Positions 33,657 to 44,449 of a DNA stretch of 64,000 nucleotides are shown here, piece by piece. Both the position numbers and the translations under genes were made by a program. Each line of letters opens with the position of its first letter. Positions within the stretch are counted from its first letter, which is position 1. Where the stretch lies: NCBI RefSeq assembly GCF_040712315.1, contig NC_134015.1, positions 16,617,614-16,681,613 on the forward strand. Direction: 5' to 3'. The DNA comes from Castanea sativa (taxonomy: Eukaryota > Streptophyta > Magnoliopsida > Fagales > Fagaceae). The notes under the pieces are model-generated. The model was not told the origin of the DNA. It worked only from the letters and a program-made list of their open reading frames with translations, and did not search any database.

Positions 33657-34597
33657 AGATGATTGTAGTAGACTAGTGAAAGCACATTTTTTTTTATTAT
33701 AGTAATTGTAATAATTGTATACAAGTGCTCAATAAAATAAACTTGGTTTAGCCTAAAACCTTGTAGTTTAGTGGTATTGTATGTTTATTCCAATAATAAG
33801 AACTTGATTTCAAATCGCACACACTTAAACTTGGTTCAATGTATCAAAATAATAAAATAATTAAGGTAAGCTTCTTTTTCTATATCTTGTTGTAGTTTAT
33901 AACACAAAATATTTTGCTCCAAAAAGGCCAATTTAGTTCGGATTCAAAGAAAATTTTCTTCTTCATAAGAAGTACTCAGGAAATTTTCTTTTCCCGTTAG
34001 AAGTAAACAACAAAGTTGTATCTTCAAAATACCTTTGGTACATGTATATCATAGCAATTAAAAAAAAAGGACTATCTCTTTTGTGAGAACTTTTTAATGA
34101 GTCTACATTGGTTAAAATGAATATGAGGAAACTAGTGTCTCTGGAGTGTGTAGATTCTTAACTTGGAGTGAGTCGAATATTCTCAAAATTTCCCTCAAAT
34201 GATTCTTAACTTCACTCTATAGCTAACCTTGTCAGAAAACCAATAATTTCATTTAGTGTCTCTAGGCTTCAAAGTAATGGTGACATGTGGGCAACCCTTT
34301 GCAATTCTTCATATAAACCCAAGCAGAGCTCATATCATGCGCCACTATATATGTATGAAGTGTAACTATATAAGCTACAATTCATCATAGTTGTCACGTT
34401 GTTGTTACAAATGGGCTGGTGGGTCAATCAATCCATGGTAGCTGTCACAATTGCACTGGTTTTGTTGCCATGACACATGGTGAGACTCAAAATTGCACTT
34501 CATAGGCAGTTCACACTAGACAAAGTAGGAGGACGAAAATTTATAGGGGAAGAACTTACCAAGAAAATTGAGTAGGGTCACATTATTGCTTGGTTTG
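33657..34597. other. Intergenic DNA downstream of the RLP pseudogene
   Basis: AATAAA at about 33731-33736 may be the old poly(A) signal. No other coding signal. Confidence 0.4.
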
Positions 34598-35875
34598 CAC
34601 TACAAAAACCTGGACCTATAGTGGCGTTTCAAAAACGCCACTATAGGTCCAAAAAGCCACTATACGCCCATTTGGGCTATAGCGGCGTTTGCTATAGTGG
34701 CATTTGTAAACACCACTATTACCACAACTATAAATTTATAATGGCGTTTCTCCATAAACACCACTATAGGTCTGCCCTATAGTGGCATTTTGGGAATGCC
34801 ACTATAAACCAAATTTTTTTATTTTTAAAGAAGGCTATAGTGGCGTTTGTTAAATGCCACTATAGACTCACCCTATAGTAGCGTTCTACAAACGCCACTA
34901 TAGCCCAAAAACCAACAAAAAAAAGTTTGATTACCGAAAATTAATTTTTGGTAATCAAAAGTTTTTTTATTGAAATAAAATTGTAATTAAATCAAAAGAT
35001 AAAAAAAGGATAAAAAAAACATAAAATGAATCAAAATACAAACTACACCACAAACTACACTATAGCTAGCCCAGCAAATTCAAAATGAAACATAAACCCA
35101 CCTAAAAAAAAAAATCAAAATCAAATATGTACAACATGCTCATATCTAAAAAAAATAGCAACTCCACCCCAACACATTCAGCCACCATAGACCAACCTAC
35201 AAAAAGAAATCATCAAATAGATTTTGAATTTTTCACTACTTTCTTGGTTCTATTAACATAGATATTATCACACTTGAGATTTCTAAACCTATCAATAATA
35301 AAAAGCCAAAGAATTCACAAAAATTAATCAAAAATCTCATAGACCCACGAAGCAAAGTTGACAGGAGACAAGGAAAAGACCAAAACTATTATCAAAAAAG
35401 GAATAGACCAAAACAATCATTAAATATTTTTTTTTTTAAAAATACTTACTTGCAACTATACAACCAATGGCATCAAACACAGTAGCACTCTTTCTTCAAT
35501 CACAAATCCCATAACAGTAGCACCATTTGCAAATTTGAACAAAATTAACTAGTTACAACACCATCTTCAAATCCAAAACCCACTAATATTAACACCACCA
35601 CAAATAAAATAGGGGAAATAAAATCAAATAGGAGAGAAAGTGAAAAGAATAAATCCATGCGTGTAGTGAAAGAAGAGTGAAAGAATTAAAAAAAAAAAAA
35701 ACAGAAAAGAAGAAGATGGAGGAATGGAGATAAGGGAGAAAAAGAAAGAAGGAAAGAAAAATAAAATAAAAGGGAAAGGAAGTCTGAAGAAGCTACTACT
35801 TGGAGAGGGATTTGATAAGGTGAGTGGGGTAGGTGGGGTTAGTGGGTTTTGAATTTTTTTTTTTTTAGTTCTGAT

Positions 35876-35878
<3 letters not shown>

Positions 35879-35936
<58 letters not shown>
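35879..35936. repeat. (AT)n microsatellite, about 57 bp
   Basis: An uninterrupted alternating AT run inside the CACTA-like element, next to a nested MITE. Confidence 0.95.
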
Positions 35937-35939
<3 letters not shown>

Positions 35940-35940
35940 G

Positions 35941-36245
35941 ATATGTTCACAACATTTTCATAATATTTTTACAACAAATCTTAAGTTGTAAGTTGTTATT
36001 TGTTGTTATTGTTAGGAAAAAAATGTTGCAAAAATGTTGTGGACGTAGCATCTCTCACCACTTATGATTTGTTGTAAAAATGTTCACAACATTTTTACAA
36101 CAAATCTTAAGTGGCAAGTTGTTACTAGTTGTTATTGTTGGGGCAAAAAATTAATTTTAATGTTAAGTTCAAATTTCAACCAATAATAACAATTAAACAC
36201 TTATGATTTATTGTAAAAATATTGTGAACGTAGCATCTTTCATTT
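35941..36245. mobile_element. Nested MITE-like repeat with internal duplication
   Basis: The block GTTCACAACATTTT...ACAACAAATCTTAAGT recurs at 35946 and 36079, and GTAAAAATRTTGTGRACGTAGCATCT-like sequence occurs at 36025-36050 and 36205-36237. The halves are complementary (ACAACATTTTTACAACAAATC against GATTTGTTGTAAAAATGTT), so the unit folds back. It lies inside the CACTA-like element. Confidence 0.6.
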
Positions 36246-36299
36246 AAATATAAATATATAATAATATATACATTTAAATATATATATATATATATATTA

Positions 36300-36432
36300 T
36301 TCAAATATTCTAGGCATATTCCTAAAATATGCCATTCTATTTGCTGAACGTTGAATTCGGATTTGGTTTTTTTTTTTTAGGAATAGTATGGAATATGCCA
36401 TAGAATATTCCTATGGCATATTCCAAAAATTT
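36300..36432. repeat. Small palindromic repeat (ATGCCA/TGGCAT type)
   Basis: GGCATATTCCTAAAATATGCC at the left and GGAATATGCCATAGAATATT near 36390 followed by GGCATATTCC form nested inverted repeats. Probably another small MITE. Confidence 0.45.
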
Positions 36433-37251
36433 GTTCTGCGGATGTATATATATTACTAATATCTTTGAGAACCTATAGTGGCGTTTATGGCATTTATCAA
36501 ACGCCACTATAGGTCTTTTTCCCTCTGACCCTTGCCAAAAAACCCAACCGAAAAAAAAAAAATAAAATAAAAAAAAAAACTGGAAAAAAAAAAGTGCAAA
36601 TAGTGGCAGTTGTCAAATGCCACTATAGGTCCTTCTCTTACAAGGGCCTATAGTGGCGTTTGATAAATGCCACTATGCCCCTACTAGAAAACCCAAGCAA
36701 AAAGATAAAAAACTGAAAAAAAAAATAATAATAAAAAATGCATATAGTGGCGGTTGTCAAACGCCACTACAGGAGGGCCTATAGTGGCGTTTATCAAATG
36801 CCACTATAGGTCTTTTTTCCTCTGGCCCTGCCAAAAAACCTAACCAAAAAAATAAAATAAATAAAAAATTGAAAAAAAAAGTGCCTATAGTGGCAGTTGT
36901 CAAACGCCACTATAGGTCCTTCTCTTACAAGGGCCTATAGTGGCGTTTGTCAAATGCCACTATAGGTCTTTTTCCCTCTATCCCTCATTAAAAAAGTCAA
37001 CCAAAAAAAAATTTTAAAAAAAAAGAGCCTATAGTGGCGGTTGTCAAATGCTACTATAGGTCCTTGTAAGACCAGGACCTATAGTGGTGTTTTAAAAACA
37101 CTGCTATAGGCCCTTGGAAATGCCACTATAGACCCATTGTTTTAAAATGCCACTGTAAGACTCCCTAAACGCCATTATAGGTATGCCTATAGCAGCGTTT
37201 ATAAAAAACGCCACTAAAAAAAAGCCACTATAGGCCTAGTTTTTTGTAGTG

Positions 37252-38794
37252 CTCTCCCTCTCTGTCTCTCTCTTCTAAATTTGAAATATTTCTAACAACA
37301 ACGTGTAAGGAGAACAACAAAACTACAAGATGAATTGAGCTAGATGGTACCTCCCATACCTAAAAGCATGGATAGAGGGGAAAGGGTGGAATATTTATAT
37401 AGTAAATTTCTAACCTACTTAAAAAAAAACAAAACAAAAAAAACAAAAATTATGCTTCTGCCGTCGTTTACACAAGCCACACCGTTGGCACTATTGAGTT
37501 GCTTTTCAATGCCACCAACAACACTTTTAGTGCGACACTTTTAGGCACCAAGGGCACGTTTGGCATGCAAGCTCAAACGACAATTTTTAGTGTTTAAACA
37601 TTGAAAACTCTAGGCCTCAAAAAGAAAACTATGTTTGGTAAAAGTTTTTTATCAAGAGTGTTTGAGTTACAGTTCTCAATTTAAGGTGTTTAAAACATGT
37701 ATTTTAAAAACTCACCATACTAGTTTTTAGTTTTCAAGTAACATTGTTGAATGGTTTTTTTTGTAAATAAGTTGAAAATCGTAAGACCCATTGACAAGAC
37801 TAAACTCTTTATTTTTTTTTTTCTTTTTTACCTACAAGCACCACTTTATTTCTTTTTTATACTTCTCTCTCTCTCTCTTTTTTTCTTTCTTTTTCTCTCT
37901 CCTTAAATAAAATAACATTCTTTTCATTACTTTAAAAAAAAAAAAAAACACATACACATACCAAATACATAATTATGTTTCTTTTTTCATATTTTAAAAC
38001 TTGTTATTTGATACATGGTACCAAATAAATTTTTTGTATTATAAGTAATTTAAACACGTATTTTCACAACATTTTTTAAACTACAGTTTTTACATCGTTT
38101 TGAACAACAATGCTTTAGCACCACTAACAAGCAAAGTAACTACACTGCTTGGGTCAACACCTGGGCTTCAGATATTTTTACCTTTTGCGAGCAGCAAGCA
38201 AACTAATGTGTAAATTACCCAAATTGGAACCTGAATCCACGCGTGAATGTAACAGCTATTGCAAATGAACAGGTGAACAAGATTTTAATCTATGAGAAGT
38301 ATTTCCAAAACATCCTATCCGGCATTGATCCACATCAAGGACCTTTGTAAAAATGATCCACCACATGTCGACTGTCTATTTGGTTCAAGCCAAACAGCTC
38401 AAGATTCAACAAATAATGAAATAATTGCCAATGAAATATTCATTATATTTTTTTTTTTTTTTTGAGATTATAGACTGCGTGATAAAATGTTTGAGCTTGA
38501 GCCATTATTTGTTCACATATTCTAAATTTGTTGTCTTTGGAAAGTTTTATTCTTTGAACCCTTTTTGTCTACTAAAATTTCTTTCATATATAAGTTATAT
38601 GGTTGTGTCATAATATTTCTGATATTATGCTGCTGCCAAGAAATTCAAGAAAAAAATTTCTTTCAAGTAATAACACACAAAGTGATGGAAATGGCTTTCT
38701 TAGAAGGTATATATACAAATTTATTTTATTTTATATGTTAGCTTCTTGATGAAAACGGTGAAGAAGAAACTTTGGTGATCAATAAGAAAGTCTA
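37252..38794. other. Intergenic DNA with repeat scraps
   Basis: CT-rich tracts near 37255-37275 and 37862-37905; a GGGCACGTTTGGCATGC start at about 37549 resembles a hAT-MITE terminus without a clear partner. No coding signal. Confidence 0.4.
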
Positions 38795-39082
38795 GTTTTC
38801 TCATTCTCTTTCTATTGATGGATATTTTCAGCTGAATTACCATTGTTTTGTGGGTGAAATTGGATTAATTCAATATAATTAGTAAGGACACTGAGGAATG
38901 AAAGACCTTCAAGGGAATTGGTTTGATTTTATCTCACTTATTATCTATATAATTTCCTTGAATAAGTGGCAAATTTGGATGTCAATGTGATATGTAAAGT
39001 TAAATTTATTCAATCATGTGTTGCTTTATTCTGTGCTCAATTTGCTTGTAATTTAGATATTAAATACCTTGTATTACTCAAG

Positions 39083-39989
39083 ATGTGTGCACTCAAAGGA
39101 GTCTCGCGACTGGATCTCGCAACTGGCGAGTCGCCAAAGTAGCACACGTGTGAAGCATGCAAGAAGCTGAAGGGTCACGACAGCTGGAGCACTACAAGAC
39201 AAAAAGTACAGTCTGGCTTGGAAGTTATCTCGCAACTCAAACTCACGACTCATTCCAGTCGCGAGGTCAAGTCGCCAGAATGCCCTGTTTGGATGAAAAC
39301 TGACTTTTCACATTCCTCACGTACCCTACTATAAATACCCTTATACCCACAAAATGTAGAGAGCTTCCAGAGAGAATTTTGAGAGAAAAACCTTAGAGAA
39401 AATCAAGATTGACTCATCCACAATCTTTACCTTTTGATTCTCCAAATTCCTCTACTCTCACCCTCTCCATTGACATATCCTTGTGAGGTACACTAGCCAA
39501 ATCCTTATCACACCATACTCATATCAGTGAGGAGGTATTTTGATGCTTGGGAAGTAGTTTAGAGAGGACCAGCTTGTTTGGTTGATGCAATGGGCTTATT
39601 GCAGGATCCGAAAAGTTAAAAAAGACAAGGTTCGACATAATCCTGTTGGAGCAAAAAGCTTAAAGGGCTTAGTTGCATTGGGTAGATTAGGCTTGGAGGG
39701 TCTATTGCTATTCATGTATCTATCTATATTCTTTAGTGGATCATTTGACCACTTGGAGGGCGGCGGAGAGGTTTTTCACCGAGTTCTTCAGTTTCCTCTT
39801 TGATAACACATCGTTATGTTATCATTGTGTTTTCATCTCTCTAACCCTCACTCTTACCATTTAATTGTTGCTATGTTGTGATTATTTGTGGTGTAGAGTT
39901 GTTTATCTGTTTGGGTTTTTTCTTGTACCTATTATTTCGCACATATATTGTTTGGATATAAGCTTGTATTGGCAATTTTGAAATTGGGG
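39083..39989 (+). mobile_element. Probable solo LTR inserted in copy A
   Basis: The sequence starts TGTGTGCACTCAAAGG and ends GGGGGTCTACA. It has a TATA box (TATAAATACC near 39331) followed by a leader, as in an LTR U3-R border. An open stretch at 39582-39803 is probably chance. Copy B lacks the whole region 38997-40035, so it was inserted. No clean 5-bp duplication is visible, so the exact ends are uncertain by several tens of bases. GTCGCGA-type motifs repeat in the first 250 bp. Confidence 0.55.
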
Positions 39990-40208
39990 GTCTACACGTT
40001 CATTGGTGTTTTATACGCTATTTGAACTTTCATGATAAGTAGTGGTTCAGCGCAATGACCCTTGAAGATGTTAGTACTTGGTACACTTGATAAGTGGGAT
40101 CTCTTTGCAAATGCCTGTAAGAACACCATGGTTTTCCAAGTTGTGAAAATGATTTGGAACCCAAGAGCTTGAAAGAATAGCATATGGGCATGGAATAGAG
40201 GCAGCATA

Positions 40209-41917
40209 CAGGGCCAGCCTTAGACATTTTGGGGCCTAAGGCGAGAGTTAAAATGGGGCCTTTTTTTATACTTATGTATTAATTAAATTAATATTTATTT
40301 AATATTTTTATATTATAATATATTTCATTTAAAATCTATTTTTCTTGCTTTTTGAGATGCAAATTGACTAATTAAATTTTTGTATTTAAGTTCTTCTAAC
40401 ATCTCATTTTCAATCGATAATATAGCTAATCCACTTAATCTTTCTTGGGGCATTGTCAATTCTAGATATGATTTTATTAATTTTAATTTTAAAAAACTTT
40501 GTTCTGCAGAAGCTACTGTGACAAGTATTGTTAGTAAAATCGTATAAGCAATGCATGTATTTGGAAATGAATCTAATCTTGTTATGTAATTTCGTATGTC
40601 AATTGGAGTTTAATCTTTTATTTGTAAAATTTCTTTTAAATCCTTTAATTCTGAAAATAAATCTAAACCATCAATATCATAATAAACATCATGTTTGAGA
40701 AAAGATTCAAGTTTAAGACATTTCTAATCAAATAATATATTTATAAAGACTAAAATAAAAAATAACTTTCAAGTGTAGAGTAAATGAGAAATAGAACATA
40801 ATTTATATAAAAAATATTGTTATAGTTTCACCAAATAATAACAAGTTTTTAGCAATTTTAACCTGCATAAATAAAGATTTATTCATTATATTACCAATAA
40901 CTAATATATATATATATATATATAAACACAAGATTAAAATTAAAAAAATAATAATAATAATAAGCACAACCATAACTAAAACAAGCTCAGCCCAGCCAAG
41001 AAGATGCCTGCCAAGACCCACCCACAAAAAACATAAAACAAATCTTATTACACCTCTAACAAAAACAAAAAAAAACAAAAACCGCAGGCTTAACAAAAAA
41101 AAAACCTGCCAAGACCCACCCACAATCAACATAAAACAAATCCTATTACCGTATCTGTATTACACCACCTGTAACCAACAAAAAAAAAAACATGCAAGCT
41201 TAACAAAAAGAAAAAGAAAAAAGAAGAAGGCCCAAACGTGAAACACTGCCACAACACAGCCTAGCCTCTTAACAAATCTAAAGTAAAATGCCAGGTCTTA
41301 TAACTTATACCTCCTCAAGCTCAAAAGTCAAATGCCCAAATTTATACCTGCTGAACCAACGGCTGAAACTAAGTCTGAGTGAGAGAGGCGGAGCCAATTC
41401 TGCTGAAGTGCTAAACGGCTAAGCTGAGAAAGAATAAGAGAGCTTAGAGAGGTTGGAACTTAGAGCTGAACGGTTGAGCTTGCTGCCTTCGCCTTGTTTG
41501 CACTATTTACTTGAGCAGATGAGAAGTGAGAACATGGGAGAGAGAGAATGAGAGACAAAGAGAGGCGGAGAGTAGAGACTACGAGAAATGTGAAAATTTT
41601 AGGGTTTTGAGTTATTTTATTTGTTGTGATTTGTGATTGTTTTGTGGGTAATATCTTAGACCAGATATGTAGTTTATCCGGTTAATTTTTAGTTTGTCTA
41701 GAGGATAATAGTGTTTGATTTACCAAAAATTTTGTTTTTTGGTTAAAAGGATCACCTAAAACTAAATTTTTTTCACCCTACTATGCTAGATTTTTGTGCT
41801 TCACCTGAAACTATTTTTTTTTTTTTCACCTAGTCCTTATTTTCTAAAATTTTGGAGCCTCCCTTCCACTTGGGGGCGTTAGGCAATTGCCTAACTTGCC
41901 TAAAGGAAGGGCCGGCT
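40209..41917 (-). mobile_element. Tip100-like hAT DNA transposon remnant
   Basis: The ends CAGGGCCAGCCTTAG and AAGGAAGGGCCGGC are the CAGGGCCGGCCC type of Tip100-like hAT elements. Near 40690-40316 the minus strand encodes the transposase C-terminal dimerisation domain (ILVTVASAEQSFLKLKLIKS, MPQERLSGLAILSIENEMLE, FASQKARKIDFK then stop), with one in-frame TAA near 40608. The rest is non-coding. Copy B of the host block lacks it. Confidence 0.75.
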
Positions 41918-41969
41918 AAATGCATGGTTTATCAGCCTATTGTATTTGTACCCTTGTGATTTGCGTTGA

Positions 41970-41980
41970 AGTCCCACATT
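41970..41980 (+). promoter_or_regulatory. Upstream sequence element (USE) of the U1 snRNA gene
   Basis: AGTCCCACATT matches the plant snRNA USE consensus RTCCCACATCG except at its end. It lies about 68 bp upstream of the RNA start, with the TATA box in between, as in RNA polymerase II snRNA genes. Confidence 0.75.
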
Positions 41981-42020
41981 GAAAATGTAGGAAGGAAGAG
42001 AGAGACGCAAGGAGATATAG

Positions 42021-42027
42021 ATATAAA
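42021..42027 (+). promoter_or_regulatory. TATA box of the U1 snRNA gene
   Basis: ATATAAA starts 27 bp before the RNA start. Confidence 0.65.
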
Positions 42028-42047
42028 GCACTAACCAACCTTACACC

Positions 42048-42212
42048 ATACTTACCTGGACGGGGTGAATGAGCAATCAAGAAGGTCCATGGCCTAGGTT
42101 GGTGACCTCCATTGCACTATAGGAAGGGTGTTAGCCTAAGGTCTCCCCAAGTGGGAGAGCCTACGTCATTATTTGTTGCCTTGGGGGCTTGCGTTCGCGC
42201 AGTCCCTGCCTA
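42048..42212 (+). ncRNA. U1: U1 spliceosomal snRNA, copy A
   Basis: It begins ATACTTACCTGGACGGGG, the U1 5' end that pairs with 5' splice sites (ACTTACCT intact), then continues with plant U1 landmarks: CAAGAAGGTCCATGGCC, GACCTCCATTGCAC, AAGGTCTCCCCAAGTG, the Sm-site region TCATTATTTGTTGCC, and the final hairpin GGGGGCTTGCGTTCGCGCAG. Length is about 165 nt, normal for plant U1. A USE and a TATA box precede it, and AGTTGAA after it fits the 3' processing box. U1 snRNP defines 5' splice sites in the nucleus. A few differences from the usual sequence (CAGTCCCTG at the last stem) leave function uncertain, but it is the better of the two copies. Confidence 0.9.
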
Positions 42213-42326
42213 GTTCAGTTGAAATATTTTCAATGTGTTTTGTTCAATGAGTCAGTGTCTAGGCCTAGAAGTCTGGATTAAGGTTGGTATTATTTCAACG
42301 TTCCAAACGAGTTTCAGAGTTTGGGG

Positions 42327-42403
42327 TTGTGGCAAAAGGATTGTTATTCTTGAGTGGGTGGCAAAAGGATTGTTATTCTTAAGTGGGTGGTCAAAGGATT
42401 GTT
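42327..42403. repeat. 29-bp tandem repeat, about 2.6 units
   Basis: GTGGCAAAAGGATTGTTATT and the following CTTGAGTGG repeat with one change (CTTAAGTGG), then a partial third unit begins GTGGTCAAAGGATTG. Confidence 0.8.
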
Positions 42404-42429
42404 TCTGGAGAAATAGCAATTTACCCATT

Positions 42430-42835
42430 ACGCGGTGTTTAGGAAAAAAAGTAGTATAAAAAAAGTTAGTATTTTGACATTTTAACTCATTCTGCTTGTG
42501 ATTTAAAGTTTCAAAATTTGGATTTTATCTCTTTGGAGGTATTTGGATTTTACACAATTTAAAATTTAGATTTTAGCCCCTAAAATTTGAGGGTGTTTGG
42601 ATTTTACACCTCTAAATTTAGAAACTTCAAGATGTAAAATTCAAATACTCTCAAACTTTAGGAAGTAAAATCCAAAACGCTTTAAAATTTAAGAGAGTAA
42701 AATCTAAATTTTAAAATGTCAAGGTATAAAATCCAAACACGTACAAACTTCAGGAATAAAATTCAAAATCTAAAATTTCAGGGTAAAAAATCTAAACACC
42801 CTAAACGTTAGGAGTGTAATTTGCAATTTACCTTC
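42430..42835. repeat. AT-rich foldback (MITE-like) sequence
   Basis: The left half carries GGATTTTAC and ATTTGGATTTTAC repeats; the right half carries the complementary GTAAAATCC and TAAAATCCAAAC repeats. The whole can fold into an imperfect long hairpin. No coding signal. Confidence 0.55.
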
Positions 42836-43715
42836 TTTTTTTATATCCTTACTTTTAAGGGTTAAGTTTAAGTTACATCTAGTGTAACTCTAAACAATGT
42901 TACGCTAATAATATTTTATTAAATTAATATTTTAAAATTTTCATATATATGATTAATATTTAATATTTTTTTATATTGTTTGTTGGTACTTGGTACCTTT
43001 TATAATGGTTTCAATGGAAACAGATCAAGGATTCAAAATCTTCCCTCCCAACGATGGGTAAAAAAATTTATTACCCAAAATAAGTAAATAAAAAACAGAC
43101 CAAAATTTTTGAAAGCTTAAATATAATTTAGCCAAAAATATTTTGTTGCTTTCAGCTGACACATGTAACGCCACAAACCCCTCTAGTTCCTCCCTCCCTC
43201 ACTCTTCCACGCTTAACGAGAAGGGAAAGCTTCTCACTTTCGGCCAACCAAAGACTGAGGAGTAAGCAACTCTTTCTCCATTTTGAGTTCAATTGAAGTT
43301 TGCTATGTGTAGCAAAATCATGTTTAGGATTCAAGAAAATAATAATAATAATCTAAAATCCTTAATCTGAAAACTATATGGGCGAAAGGGAATAGGGAAT
43401 TTGATTATCACCCTTGTGTGAAGAAATGAAATTGATGAGTTTTAAACTATAAAAATTATGTATGTACTATGAGTTTTTGAATTGATTTTGGGTGTAGGGC
43501 CAAAAAATATATATAGACTTGAAGAATACCCGGTGAAAAAATCTATTCTTTCCTTGTGCCCAGTCTTTTTTATTGACTAAATCAATTTGGGGAGTGTTTA
43601 ATATGGATTTTAATATAGGAATTTGATGTTTTAGTTGCAAATGTGAATAATGGGTGTGTTTTAGTTTGGGGGAGTTAGAGTTTAGTTATGCGTGTTGGGA
43701 ACAATGGCTGATTGA
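42836..43715. other. Intergenic DNA, possible old transcript end
   Basis: A pyrimidine-rich, less AT-rich stretch at 43170-43300 stands out (CCCCTCTAGTTCCTCCCTCC), like a 5' leader, but no ORF follows. The copia element separates it from 48140 onward. Confidence 0.35.
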
Positions 43716-44134
43716 CGTAGGGAAATTACCACGAAATTCTCAATTTGTGAGAAACAGAAAGTAGAGAAAACACACGCCGAAAAAAAAAATAATCACACGC
43801 ATAAGACATTATTTACGTGGTTCGACATTTTCCTACGTCCACAGAGTTGCATGGATTTCACTATTATCAGGGAAAAGAAATACAAAGTGCGGTTACAGTT
43901 TTTCACTTTCTCTCAAAACAACGAAAAAAAATAAACTCTAATCACCAAAATAACATTTTTTTTTCTTGCGCACAGGATTCACAATGATCGCTACGACTTG
44001 GGCCTGTAGACCTAAGCCTCCGCTCCATGGACTAAGGCTCATAAAATCTCTCATTAAAAAACCACACAACATTATTCAAGTTGGGTCGGGTCGTTAACTG
44101 GATCAAACACAACTAGGCTCCACAAAGCCCAACA
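43716..44134 (-). repeat. 3' LTR of the copia element, 419 bp
   Basis: On the plus strand it runs from CGTAGGGAAATTACC (TG changed to CG) to AAAGCCCAACA. Next to it, 44135-44150 read in reverse gives a purine-rich tract (AAGTGGGAGATT) that would prime plus-strand synthesis. Confidence 0.8.
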
Positions 44135-44449
44135 AATCTCCCACTTGGAGACTAGTTCAATCACCAACATCAGCCGCTATCTTCCAAAAACAATCCCTCA
44201 TCCCTGCAACTCATCCTCCTGTCCTCAAGCTAGAAGGCCAATTGAAGTTGCACACAGCTTCAGCTTCTCAATAGTGACACCCTTAGACAACATGTCTGCC
44301 GAGTTCTTAGATCCACAAATCTTCTCAAGTATTGCCAGCTTATTTTCAACAAGGTACCGGATAAAGTGGTATTTTGTCTGTATATGCTTTGACTTTGAAT
44401 GAAAAGCTGAATTTTTAGCAAGAAAAATTGCACTGTGACTGTCACTATG

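Larger units (their letters stand above)
34598..37251. mobile_element. CACTA-like non-autonomous element with dense palindromic subterminal repeats, 2.65 kb
   Basis: The ends are CACTACAAAAACC and, read in reverse, CACTACAAAAAACTAGGCC. Both flanks (34612-34920 and 36470-37225) are filled with copies of CCTATAGTGGCGTTT and its complement, often as hairpins; the first (34612-34650) is 18 bp, a 3-base loop and a perfect 18-bp complement. More than twenty half-sites are visible. The 3-bp flanks (TTG left, CTC right) do not match, so the target duplication is lost or the superfamily call is wrong. No transposase ORF is present. Confidence 0.7.
38795..42240. repeat. U1-bearing host segment, copy A, split by two insertions
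   Basis: Three stretches, about 38795-38996, 40036-40190 and 41930-42240, align in the same order with 52738-53450. Shared landmarks are TTTGTGGGTGAAATTGG, CTCACTTATTATCTATAT, GAAGATGTTAGTAC, AGCTTGAAAGAATA, GCATGGTTTATC and the whole U1 gene. The gaps between them hold a probable solo LTR and a hAT element. So this is a duplicated host block and not a transposon. Confidence 0.75.

Noticed and set aside
35624..35950. 108-codon minus-strand open stretch rich in Tyr-Ile and Phe
   Set aside because: It is read from the (AT)n microsatellite and flanking purine-rich low-complexity DNA.
34612..37225. CRISPR-like array from the regular repeats in the palindrome-rich element
   Set aside because: The repeats are palindromic half-sites at irregular spacing in both orientations between CACTA ends in a plant genome; there are no uniform spacers and no cas genes.
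43150..43340. Host gene first exon in the pyrimidine-rich stretch
   Set aside because: No ORF, splice site or downstream exon could be supported on either strand.
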